Source: Flavobacteriales bacterium (GTDB lineage: Bacteria > Bacteroidota > Bacteroidia > Flavobacteriales > UA16). Taken from it: a DNA stretch of 6,479 nucleotides. Position numbers and translations under genes: made by a program. The stretch's first letter is position 1, and every line of letters starts with the position of its first letter. The notes beneath the pieces were generated by a model that saw only the letters and a program-made list of their open reading frames with translations, was not told the DNA's origin and searched no databases. The stretch is from positions 1-6,479 of the forward strand of contig JABISU010000309.1 of the NCBI GenBank assembly GCA_018700255.1, written 5' to 3'. Of the stretch, positions 1 through 6,479 are shown piece by piece.

Positions 1-368
1 GTGATATTTTCGAGAAATGTCTTGTTTTATATCCCAAACCAGAGTGGGATAATGTGAACGGAGAAATGACTCAACTCAGTAGATACAACAGGAAGCACCA
101 ACTGTTTCAAAGGAAATTTTTGAAGGGCGCCACCATTGTTGATTTAGATGCATCTGGAAGATTAAACATTCCAGGAGCCCTCTTAGATTATGCGGGAATT
201 GATCTAAAGAAGAGTAATGAAATAATTGTTTCAGGCTTGGGAGAAAAAGTTGAGATTTGGACAGTTGACTCTTATGAAAAACAGGTCTTAGGAGAAGATA
301 CCGATTTTGATTTCGGAAACTTAGCTGAAGATGTGAGACGAGATATTGAAAAAGGCAGTGCCACCTAA
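1..368 (+). CDS. mraZ: MraZ transcriptional regulator, 5'-truncated by window edge
   Basis: MraZ is a DNA-binding protein of the SpoVT/AbrB-like fold that forms ring-shaped oligomers and, in the bacteria studied, binds repeats upstream of its own operon to control dcw transcription. The reading frame (codons from base 3) is open to the left edge, and 121 residues are visible. The GTG at 54 is only the first start-like codon inside the window. Residues encoded before it, including 'DIFEKCLVLYP' and 'PEWD', match the end of the first MraZ repeat, so the true start lies upstream, probably by about 30-40 codons going by the usual length of roughly 150. The second repeat is clear from its signature 'LDASGRLNIP' (visible residues 48-57) followed by 'LLDYAGI'. 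The C-terminus is acidic, and TAA at 366-368 leaves 3 bases before rsmH. Any autoregulatory MraZ boxes and the operon promoter would be upstream and cannot be assessed. Family assignment is secure. Confidence 0.95.
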   Translation, partial: DIFEKCLVLYPKPEWDNVNGEMTQLSRYNRKHQLFQRKFLKGATIVDLDASGRLNIPGALLDYAGIDLKKSNEIIVSGLGEKVEIWTVDSYEKQVLGEDTDFDFGNLAEDVRRDIEKGSAT

Positions 369-371
369 AAC

Positions 372-1298
372 ATGGAACAAGCCTATCACGTACCCGTCCT
401 CCTAGATTCCTCAATTGAGCATCTAAATCTCGGCGACGGTAGCGGCACGTGGATGGATGCTACGTTTGGAGGAGGAGGTCATAGCCGAATAATATTAGAA
501 AACCTCAATTCAGAAGGCATACTAGTCAGTTTCGATCAAGATCCAGATGCAGTTAAAAATACGATTAACGATGATAGGTTTACCCTGGTTGAAGCTAATT
601 TCAGATATGCAAAACAATTTCTCAGCCTTAATGGTGTAAAGAAAACGAAAGGGATATTAGCTGATTTAGGGGTGTCATCTCACCAGTTTGATACAGCAGA
701 TAGAGGTTTTTCATTAAGAATGGATGGCCCTCTTGATATGAGGATGAACCACGAGTCTGGAATCTCAGCGGCTGATTACTTATCTGACTGTACATGGGAA
801 GAGTTAATGGTCGTTTTAAGAATGTATGGGGAGGTTAAGAGGCCAGATAGAGTTGCAAGAGCAATCGTCTCTGCAAGAGAAAACAGACCTATTACCACTA
901 CAGGAGAACTCGTAAACATCTTAAGTAAGATGGCTCCAGGCGGGCGCGAAAATAAATTCTACGCACAAATTTTTCAAGCATTGAGAATAGAAATCAACGA
1001 TGAGCTTTCTGCTCTACGTGATCTGTTGGAACAGGCAGCAGATTTATTAGAACAGGGCGGGAGGCTTGTTGTGATTTCATATCACAGCTTAGAAGATAGG
1101 CTTGTCAAACATTATATGAGGTCTGGCAATTTCGAAGATGAAATAGAACAAGACTTAAAAGGAAGGGTGCTCGCACCATTTAAGCCTGTTGTTCGAAAGG
1201 CGATTTGTGCATCAGCTGAGGAGGTTTTGTTAAATCCACGTGCAAGAAGCGCTCGTTTGAGAGTTGCTGAACGGACTGACTTTTTATTAAAGTCATGA
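372..1298 (+). CDS. rsmH: 16S rRNA (cytosine1402-N4)-methyltransferase RsmH (MraW)
   Basis: RsmH uses S-adenosylmethionine to methylate the N4 of C1402 in 16S rRNA, in the ribosomal P site. The 308 residues match the family's usual length of about 300-315. The N-terminal 'YHVPVLL' is the typical family opening and supports ATG 372 as the start. SAM-binding motif I is 'DATFGGGGHS' (residues 29-38) and the acidic motif after strand 2 is 'FDQDP' (54-58). 'DLGVSSHQFD' (98-107) and 'RGFSLRMDGPLDMRM' (111-125) are family signatures. The inserted helical domain lies around 130-215. 'VISYHSLEDR' (234-243) and the C-terminal 'NPRARSARLRVAER' (288-301) complete the set, so the enzyme looks intact. There is no Shine-Dalgarno sequence before the start, but A is at -3. 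The gene follows mraZ by 3 bases and its TGA overlaps the next start (ATGA at 1295-1298). Confidence 0.98.
   Translation: MEQAYHVPVLLDSSIEHLNLGDGSGTWMDATFGGGGHSRIILENLNSEGILVSFDQDPDAVKNTINDDRFTLVEANFRYAKQFLSLNGVKKTKGILADLGVSSHQFDTADRGFSLRMDGPLDMRMNHESGISAADYLSDCTWEELMVVLRMYGEVKRPDRVARAIVSARENRPITTTGELVNILSKMAPGGRENKFYAQIFQALRIEINDELSALRDLLEQAADLLEQGGRLVVISYHSLEDRLVKHYMRSGNFEDEIEQDLKGRVLAPFKPVVRKAICASAEEVLLNPRARSARLRVAERTDFLLKS
1295..1298 (+). other. ATGA start/stop overlap, rsmH to ftsL-like
   Basis: The ftsL-like start codon ATG overlaps the rsmH stop TGA by the classic 4-base ATGA arrangement. A second ATG follows immediately at 1298-1300. No Shine-Dalgarno sequence is visible upstream, so re-initiation by the terminating ribosome is the likely way this gene is translated. 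The coupling is inferred from spacing. Confidence 0.8.
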
Positions 1299-1834
1299 TG
1301 AGACTATTTAAAAAGAAATCATCGTCTAAAGGACCCTCAGAAAGCGGTAATAGACTTTTAACCCCAGAGCAAAAAACATCTCGCAAAGAGGCGGTTGATT
1401 TAGCGCGAGTTGTAGCAGGGGTAGCTAAGGAAGAGGCAGCAGAAAAAGCAAGGCGAGCAAGAGAAAAATCTGGCAGGAAAGCAACAGATAAAATAATAAA
1501 ACCAGCTAAAACAAATGGAACTGGTAAGATTATTAAAGATATAATTAGTGGTAAATTTTTAACAAGTGATGGAATAACCTCTCATATACCTTATCTCTTA
1601 TTTCTTACCTCTTTGTTTTTAGCTTACATAAGCCTTGGTTACAAGTTTGAAAACATTGAACGCGATAAAATGCGAACTGAAAGGGCCCTCGAGGAGGTTG
1701 TTTCAGAGTATAAAACGCTTAGATCTGAGTTAGAATCAAGACTACAACAAAGCAGGGTTGAGTCTGCAACCTCTGTATTAGGTCTTCAACAGCCTATTTC
1801 ACCGCCAACACTTCTTAAGCAAGACGCAAAATGA
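1295..1834 (+). CDS. ftsL: FtsL-like bitopic cell division protein (Bacteroidota type) with long basic N-terminus
   Basis: This is a 179-residue, single-pass protein in the ftsL position between rsmH and ftsI. Residues 1-97 are predicted cytoplasmic, about 98-115 form one membrane segment ('YLLFLTSLFLAYISLGY' core), and 117-158 are a charged heptad-like helix expected to form a periplasmic coiled coil. The last 20 residues are Pro/Lys-containing and probably disordered. The 'ISGKFLTSDGI' stretch (84-94) just before the membrane segment resembles the Bacteroidota FtsL-like family. By analogy with FtsL, it should pair with an FtsB-like protein and activate FtsWI at the septum; this is inferred from position and architecture. 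The unusual part is residues 1-85, rich in Lys/Arg/Ala, where family members I know have only about 10-30 residues before this motif. The next in-frame ATG (codon 126) is after the membrane segment, and I saw no in-frame GTG or TTG before that segment, so the extension is not easily a start-site error. ATG 1298 is an equivalent alternative one codon later. Confidence 0.85.
   Translation: MMRLFKKKSSSKGPSESGNRLLTPEQKTSRKEAVDLARVVAGVAKEEAAEKARRAREKSGRKATDKIIKPAKTNGTGKIIKDIISGKFLTSDGITSHIPYLLFLTSLFLAYISLGYKFENIERDKMRTERALEEVVSEYKTLRSELESRLQQSRVESATSVLGLQQPISPPTLLKQDAK
1831..1834 (+). other. ATGA start/stop overlap, ftsL-like to ftsI
   Basis: The ftsI ATG overlaps the ftsL-like TGA by 4 bases. 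The bases just upstream are A-rich ('GCAAA' before ATG) and hold no Shine-Dalgarno sequence. This fits translational coupling that would keep two proteins of the same membrane complex in a fixed ratio. The coupling is inferred from spacing. Confidence 0.8.
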
Positions 1835-3981
1835 GAAGTGCAAGTAACAACACTTCAGAATCAAAGGTTAAAACCGGGAGGTTTTGGGTTCTATTCGTGA
1901 GTCTATGCTTTGTGGGAATTGCTATTCTTTGGAGGATATTTTCTATACAGACTATCGAACATGAACATTGGACTGAAAGAGGCGCTGAATTTAAACATAG
2001 CATAAGGAATATTGCTCCTGCCAGAGGCCAAATCCAAGCGAGGGATGGGAGTTTATTAGCGACCTCTGTGCCTGTTTACGATCTTAGATGGGACAGCAAG
2101 TGCGAAGCGATAAAATGGGCTGTTTACAACGAGAAATTTGATTCTTTGTGTTCTAGTTTTGCAGAGATTTTAGGAGGAGATGCAGAAGAATTTTCAAAGC
2201 ACTTTGAAACCGCAAAAGCCAAGGGGAGTAGAGCTGCTTTATTTGCAAAAAGTATTCCTTTCACGAAATATAAATACTTAAAATCTCTTCCATTTGTCAG
2301 AGAGGGAAGGTATAAAAGTGGATTTGTTTTTGAGAGAAAGGAGGTGAGGAAAAACCCGTTTGGCCAACTAGCAAAAAGAACAATAGGGATAGATCGAGAG
2401 AATAGTCGGGTAGGTATTGAACTTGCCTGGAATAAGGAGCTTGGAGGGGTCGAGGGTAAGCAAATGCAGAAGCGTATTAGTGGCGGTGCTTGGCTGCCCG
2501 TTACAGATGAATTTATTATCGAACCTCAAGAAGGACTTGATGTGGTAACCACGATAGATATGCATCTTCAAGATGTTGCATCTTCGGCATTAAGGACTCA
2601 GCTTTTTAAGCACGATGCTGAGTGGGGGGTGGTAGTTCTTATGGAGGTGAAAACGGGATATGTTAGGGCTATCTCAAATCTAAAAAGGCTTGAAGATTCT
2701 AATGGCTTGCCCTACTACAATGAAAGTTACAATAACGCATTAGGTACTGCTGTAGAACCTGGTTCGACATTTAAACTAGCCTCGCTTATGGCATGCTTAG
2801 AATCGGGGAAAATGGGGCTCGAAGATGTTGTAGATACAGAAAATGGTGAGTATTATTTCCATGATAGGAGAATGCGTGATTCGAATTGGAAGGATGGAGG
2901 TCATGGTAAGATTTCGTTGCGTGAATGCTTCGAAATGTCCTCAAATATTGGGTCTGCCCTATCAGTAAAACAATGCTTCAGTCTAGAGCCTCAGGAATTT
3001 TTAGATAAATTAAAACTAATGGGAATTACTGAGCCTTTAGGTGTAAATCTTGTTGGAGAAGGAATCCCTAAAGTTTACTCAACAGTAGGAGAAGGTGATT
3101 GGTCTGGAATTTCCTTAACCCAAATGGCTATAGGGTATGAGGTTACTCAAACACCACTTCAAACCTTAGCTCTTTATGGCGCAATTGCAAACAATGGCAA
3201 GATGATGCGCCCAACATTTGTTACTGAAACTCAGCGAAAAGGGGTTACAGTAGAAAATTTCGAGCCTGTAGTTGTAAAAAATAAAATTTGCTCTTCGAGC
3301 ACATTACGAGAGTGTAAAATAATGCTTGAAAGCGCATGCGTACCCGGTGGTAAAGGAACGGCTTCCAACATATTCGTTAATAAACCCTACACAGTTGCAG
3401 GGAAAACAGGAACGTCTAAAATCGCCGAAAACGGTGGATATGCCAGTGGTAGATATAGGGCTTCTTTCACAGGTTATTTCCCTGCTGACAATCCAGAATT
3501 CGTTTGTATCGTAGTCATAGCAGACACAAAAAGTGGGTCATATTACGGAAGCACTATAGCGGCTCCAGTTTTCATGGATCTAGCCGATTTAATTTATGCA
3601 ACGGATCCTTCATTCCACACCGTAAGCGATGAACCATTACTCGCTTTGAAGGAAAGACATCTTCCAACATCAAAGAACGGAGCACGCGAAGAATTAGTGG
3701 GACTATACAAGATTCTAGGAGTGCCTTTTGTCCAAACAAATGAAGAAGGAGATTGGGTTAGGGTCACTACTGAATCTGAAAATGTAAAACTTACAACTCG
3801 AATATTTGAAGATAAAGCCGTTCCGGACGTACGAGGTATGGGTCTAAGAGACGCATTCTATTTACTAGAAAATGCAGGAGTTAAGGTGAGTTATGATGGA
3901 AATGGTACTGTGAGAAAACAATCAATACCTGCGGGTACTCCACTGACACCTAAATCAACCATTAGAATTGAATTGTCGTGA
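1831..3981 (+). CDS. ftsI: Septal peptidoglycan transpeptidase FtsI (class B PBP) with C-terminal PASTA domain
   Basis: This is the division-specific DD-transpeptidase that cross-links septal peptidoglycan, anchored in the inner membrane with its catalytic part in the periplasm. The 716 residues comprise a short basic cytoplasmic tail (1-17), one membrane anchor (about 18-39), the class B pedestal/dimerisation domain (about 60-235, opening with 'PARGQIQARDG' at 63-73) and the transpeptidase domain (about 245-590). All three catalytic motifs are intact: 'STFK' (nucleophile Ser312, Lys315), 'SSN' (370-372) and 'KTGT' (525-528). After a linker, a single PASTA domain occupies about 663-716, from 'VPDVRGMGLRDA' to the end. 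The start ATG 1831 lies in an ATGA overlap with the ftsL-like stop, and the stop overlaps the GTG start of murE. FtsI is expected to work with FtsW and the FtsQLB-type complex. The periplasmic part has nine cysteines, which is more than I would expect. It is the target class for beta-lactams. The MrdA/PBP2 alternative is unlikely given the dcw context and the PASTA domain. Confidence 0.96.
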   Translation: MRSASNNTSESKVKTGRFWVLFVSLCFVGIAILWRIFSIQTIEHEHWTERGAEFKHSIRNIAPARGQIQARDGSLLATSVPVYDLRWDSKCEAIKWAVYNEKFDSLCSSFAEILGGDAEEFSKHFETAKAKGSRAALFAKSIPFTKYKYLKSLPFVREGRYKSGFVFERKEVRKNPFGQLAKRTIGIDRENSRVGIELAWNKELGGVEGKQMQKRISGGAWLPVTDEFIIEPQEGLDVVTTIDMHLQDVASSALRTQLFKHDAEWGVVVLMEVKTGYVRAISNLKRLEDSNGLPYYNESYNNALGTAVEPGSTFKLASLMACLESGKMGLEDVVDTENGEYYFHDRRMRDSNWKDGGHGKISLRECFEMSSNIGSALSVKQCFSLEPQEFLDKLKLMGITEPLGVNLVGEGIPKVYSTVGEGDWSGISLTQMAIGYEVTQTPLQTLALYGAIANNGKMMRPTFVTETQRKGVTVENFEPVVVKNKICSSSTLRECKIMLESACVPGGKGTASNIFVNKPYTVAGKTGTSKIAENGGYASGRYRASFTGYFPADNPEFVCIVVIADTKSGSYYGSTIAAPVFMDLADLIYATDPSFHTVSDEPLLALKERHLPTSKNGAREELVGLYKILGVPFVQTNEEGDWVRVTTESENVKLTTRIFEDKAVPDVRGMGLRDAFYLLENAGVKVSYDGNGTVRKQSIPAGTPLTPKSTIRIELS
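3978..3981 (+). other. GTGA start/stop overlap, ftsI to murE
   Basis: The murE start is the GTG at 3978-3980, overlapping the ftsI TGA at 3979-3981. It decides the murE start because the encoded N-terminus ('[10 protein letters not shown]') matches the family's opening helix, and the next in-frame ATG is codon 37, inside the conserved N-terminal domain. It is the only non-ATG start among the five starts visible in the window. Confidence 0.85.
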
Positions 3982-5441
3982 AAATACTTAAAGATTTACT
4001 ATACGACACAAGAATTTCCGAGATACACGGAACAACTCACACTGCCGTTGAGGGTATTGGTATAGACTCACGTGAAGTAAAACCTATGGGGCTTTTTATT
4101 GCCATTAAAGGCACCCAGGTAGATGGGCATGATTATATCAAGCAGGCAATTACAAATGGTGCCACAACTATTATATGTGAACATCTATCCGAAGATTTAA
4201 TTCGACCCGAATCTGTCACTTTTGTAGTTGTAAAAAATAGTTCAATAGCTTTAGGAAATATCGCTGCTGCATACTACGATCACCCTTCTAATGATATGAA
4301 AATCATTGCTGTTACTGGAACAAACGGCAAAACCACAACTGTAACATTACTCCACAATCTGTTCAGAATGCTCGATCGTAAGGCTGGACTAATAGGTACA
4401 GTTGAGAATAGAATTATCGACAAAATAGTAAAAGCCACTCACACTACTCCGGATGCTCTGAGTTTGCAGAAGCTGTTTAGGGAAATGGTCGGTTTAGGTT
4501 GCAAATTTTGTTTTATCGAAGCAAGTTCTCACGCAATAGATCAAAATAGATTGTCAGGAACTAAAATTTCAGGCGCGGTTTTTACAAACATCACACACGA
4601 CCACTTAGACTATCACAAAACGATAGACAACTATATAGTAGCTAAGAAAAAGCTATTCGATATGCTGCCCGTTAATGCGTTTGCATTGGTTAATTCCGAT
4701 GATAATAATCACCAAGATATAACCACAAACTGTAAAGCAAAAATTTCAACTTACGGTTTAACCTCTATAGCTGACATAAAAGGAAGAATAGTTGAAAATC
4801 AACTGCACGGACTTCACGTAAATATTGATGGGCAAGACCTCTATTCCAGGTTAGTTGGAGAGTTTAACGCTTCTAACCTGTTAGCCGTTTATGGAGTGGC
4901 TAAGCTTCTAGGATTTGACGAACTTGACGCGTTAACACAGATGTCACTATTAAAGCCTCCTGCCGGAAGGTTTGAGTTTGTTGAAAGCCCCGATGGAATT
5001 ACCGCAATTGTTGACTACGCACACACTCCGGATGCTTTAGAAAATATATTAAAAACCGTTTTAACTTTCAAAAAAGGGCAGGAAAGGGTTATTACAGTTG
5101 TCGGATGTGGTGGAGATAGGGATGTTACGAAAAGGCCAATTATGGCACGTGTTGCGGCAAAAGGTTCTGATAGAGTGTTCCTAACATCAGACAATCCTCG
5201 AACAGAAGATCCAGCAGCCATACTGGAGGATATGAAATCCGGATTAGATCCTATTGAAATGCGTAAATGCATCTCTATTATAGATCGAAAAGAAGCAATA
5301 CGAGCTGCTGCGCTATTTGCTGAGTCTGGCGACATAGTCATTGTAGCAGGCAAAGGTCATGAGACCTATCAAGAAATTAATGGAGTACAACACGATTTCG
5401 ACGATAGAGTCGTGTTGCACGAAGCTTTCATAATTGCATAA
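3978..5441 (+). CDS. murE: UDP-MurNAc-L-Ala-D-Glu:meso-diaminopimelate ligase MurE
   Basis: MurE is the cytoplasmic, ATP-dependent Mur ligase that adds the third stem-peptide residue to UDP-MurNAc-L-Ala-D-Glu. The 487 residues are full length for the family. The N-terminal UDP-binding domain (about 1-100) includes '[17 protein letters not shown]' (29-45). The central ATPase domain has the P-loop 'GTNGKTT' (114-120), the substrate loop 'THTTPD' (154-159), 'EASSHA' (181-186) and 'HDHLDYH' (207-213). 'AKKKLF' (222-227) carries the Lys expected to be carbamylated (Lys223). The C-terminal domain has '[12 protein letters not shown]' (345-356), 'GCGGDRD' (376-382) and 'GKGHETYQ' (458-465). The specificity motif is 'DNPR' at 405-408 followed by 'TEDP', which in characterised MurE enzymes binds meso-diaminopimelate; lysine-adding enzymes differ here. 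It starts at GTG 3978, overlapping ftsI, and mraY follows after one base. murF, which commonly follows murE in proteobacteria, is absent here, as is usual in Bacteroidota clusters. All key residues are present. Confidence 0.98.
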   Translation: MKILKDLLYDTRISEIHGTTHTAVEGIGIDSREVKPMGLFIAIKGTQVDGHDYIKQAITNGATTIICEHLSEDLIRPESVTFVVVKNSSIALGNIAAAYYDHPSNDMKIIAVTGTNGKTTTVTLLHNLFRMLDRKAGLIGTVENRIIDKIVKATHTTPDALSLQKLFREMVGLGCKFCFIEASSHAIDQNRLSGTKISGAVFTNITHDHLDYHKTIDNYIVAKKKLFDMLPVNAFALVNSDDNNHQDITTNCKAKISTYGLTSIADIKGRIVENQLHGLHVNIDGQDLYSRLVGEFNASNLLAVYGVAKLLGFDELDALTQMSLLKPPAGRFEFVESPDGITAIVDYAHTPDALENILKTVLTFKKGQERVITVVGCGGDRDVTKRPIMARVAAKGSDRVFLTSDNPRTEDPAAILEDMKSGLDPIEMRKCISIIDRKEAIRAAALFAESGDIVIVAGKGHETYQEINGVQHDFDDRVVLHEAFIIA

Positions 5442-5442
5442 T

Positions 5443-6479
5443 ATGTTATATCATTTATTCACATATTTAGATACAGCGTACGATTTACCAGGAGCTGGAC
5501 TTTTTAAATTCGTCACTTTCAGGGCGGCTATGAGCCTACTCACCTCATTATTCATAGGTATATCATTCGGAAAAACTATTATTGAGTGGTTGCAAGTGAA
5601 GCAGGTTGGTGAAATCGTTCGGGATTTAGGTCTTCAAGGCCAAATAGAAAAACGCGGCACCCCTACCATGGGAGGAATCATCATCCTAACCGCAATACTA
5701 GTACCGACTTTGCTTTTTGCCGATCTCACTAATGTGTACACGCACATGATGATTATTACAACTATTTGGCTTGGAATTATAGGATTCATCGATGATTATA
5801 TAAAAGTACACAAGAAGAATAAAGATGGTTTAGCAGGTAAGTTCAAGATTGTTGGCCAAATAGGAGTGGGTATCATTATAGGAGCTATAATGATGTGGCA
5901 TCCCGACGTACTGATAAAAGAATTAGGGACAGACGGATTGTGGAGTGAAATCCGCTCTACTACAACTACAATTCCTTTTGTAAAGGGAAATAGTTTGGAT
6001 TATGTGTGGCTTATTAGTTGGGCATTTGAGGATGTCACAACATGGGTTTGGATTGCATTCATACCTATCACAATACTTATAGTTACAGCAGTCTCAAATG
6101 GAGCCAATTTAACAGACGGGCTCGATGGTTTGGCAACAGGTACAAGTGCAATAATAGGAATGACATTAGCTGTACTAGCTTATGTCAGCTCTAACACCGT
6201 GATCGCCGAGTATTTAAACATAATGTACATACCTGGATCTGAGGAGCTGGTTGTATTTAGTGCTGCATTTGTAGGAGCGTGCGTTGCCTTCTTGTGGTAT
6301 AACGCTTTTCCTGCTCAAGTTTTCATGGGAGATACTGGATCACTTGCTCTAGGTGGGATTATAGCAGTTTTTGCAATTGCGATACGAAAAGAACTTTTGA
6401 TTCCTGTTTTATGTGGGGTTTTCTTGATCGAAAATCTCAGTGTAATCATGCAAGTTAGTTGGTTTAAATATTCGAAAAA
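5443..6479 (+). CDS. mraY: Phospho-MurNAc-pentapeptide translocase MraY, 3'-truncated by window edge
   Basis: MraY is the multi-pass inner-membrane enzyme that transfers phospho-MurNAc-pentapeptide from UDP to undecaprenyl phosphate, giving lipid I. The frame runs from ATG 5443 to the right edge without a stop: 345 codons plus two bases. Bacteroidota members are about 400-415 residues, so some 60 residues lie outside. The N-terminus ('[10 protein letters not shown]', then '[14 protein letters not shown]' at 16-29) is typical of the phylum and supports the start. Hallmarks are '[10 protein letters not shown]' (54-63), 'KRGTPTMGG' (70-78), the Mg-binding Asp pair in 'GFIDDY' (Asp117-Asp118), '[12 protein letters not shown]' (222-233, with Asp225 and Asp228) and 'FMGDTGS' (294-300, Asp297). 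The conserved three-His loop follows 'QVSWFKYSK' in homologues and so falls just past the edge. Strong hydrophobic segments alternate throughout, as expected for a ten-helix protein. The gene follows murE after one base, with A at -3 and no Shine-Dalgarno sequence. The truncation comes from the window, not from gene decay. Confidence 0.97.
   Translation, partial: MLYHLFTYLDTAYDLPGAGLFKFVTFRAAMSLLTSLFIGISFGKTIIEWLQVKQVGEIVRDLGLQGQIEKRGTPTMGGIIILTAILVPTLLFADLTNVYTHMMIITTIWLGIIGFIDDYIKVHKKNKDGLAGKFKIVGQIGVGIIIGAIMMWHPDVLIKELGTDGLWSEIRSTTTTIPFVKGNSLDYVWLISWAFEDVTTWVWIAFIPITILIVTAVSNGANLTDGLDGLATGTSAIIGMTLAVLAYVSSNTVIAEYLNIMYIPGSEELVVFSAAFVGACVAFLWYNAFPAQVFMGDTGSLALGGIIAVFAIAIRKELLIPVLCGVFLIENLSVIMQVSWFKYSK

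Noticed and set aside
54..56. GTG at 54 as the start of mraZ.
   Set aside because: The frame stays open to the window edge and the upstream codons encode conserved MraZ sequence ending the first repeat, so the true start is outside the window.
2154..2161. TAGTTTTG, a match to the Bacteroidota -7 promoter pattern (TAnnTTTG), inside ftsI.
   Set aside because: No TTG-type -33 element sits at the expected spacing, and a match of this size is expected by chance in AT-rich DNA. There is no gene start nearby for it to serve.
5015..5353. Reverse-strand open frame of 112 codons opposite murE, and a similar one at 76-414 opposite mraZ/rsmH.
   Set aside because: Both lie fully antisense to conserved coding sequence, encode no recognisable motif and have no independent gene context. 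They are shadows of the real genes.
5388..5417. Perfect 8-base inverted repeat (CAACACGA / TCGTGTTG, 14-base loop) near the 3' end of murE, about 25 bases before mraY.
   Set aside because: It has no following T-tract, lies wholly inside conserved MurE coding sequence and precedes a tightly packed gene of the same operon. Chance or codon constraint explains it better than a terminator or attenuator.
6300..6479. Possible truncated or decayed mraY, since no stop codon and no three-His loop are seen.
   Set aside because: The frame is intact to the last base, and the missing part is what would follow in the next 180 or so bases. The cut is the window boundary.

Overview
This window is an uninterrupted stretch of the division and cell wall (dcw) cluster. 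All six genes are on the + strand, in the order mraZ (5' end cut off by the window), rsmH (mraW), an ftsL-like gene, ftsI (a class B penicillin-binding protein with a C-terminal PASTA domain), murE and mraY (3' end cut off by the window). I see no RNA gene, mobile element, CRISPR array or integration scar, and no non-coding stretch longer than 3 bases.

The organism is most likely a member of the Bacteroidota, probably a flavobacterium-like lineage; the rank below phylum is a guess. Four things point there. The ftsL position holds the diverged Bacteroidota FtsL-like type, with a 'GKFLTSD' motif just before the membrane segment. FtsI carries a PASTA domain and the long Bacteroidota-type transpeptidase. 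mraY follows murE directly with no murF between them. The DNA is AT-rich, and no start codon has a recognisable Shine-Dalgarno sequence, which is usual in that phylum. The MurE 'DNPR' motif predicts meso-diaminopimelate peptidoglycan, so a Gram-negative type wall.

Layout: mraZ 1-368 (open to the left edge), 3-base gap, rsmH 372-1298, 4-base overlap, ftsL-like 1295-1834, 4-base overlap, ftsI 1831-3981, 4-base overlap, murE 3978-5441, 1-base gap, mraY 5443-6479 (runs off the right edge). The spacing implies one polycistronic transcript whose promoter lies upstream of the window, with translational coupling through at least the three overlapping junctions.

Functionally, murE and mraY make the peptidoglycan precursor: tripeptide addition in the cytoplasm, then lipid I formation at the inner membrane. 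ftsI cross-links the new septal wall, and the FtsL-like protein is the expected bitopic partner in the FtsQLB-FtsWI divisome complex. MraZ is the DNA-binding regulator of the cluster, and RsmH modifies the ribosomal decoding site.

This is a conserved core region and I did not find an undescribed system. The point most worth a second look is the roughly 85-residue, strongly basic cytoplasmic extension on the FtsL-like protein.
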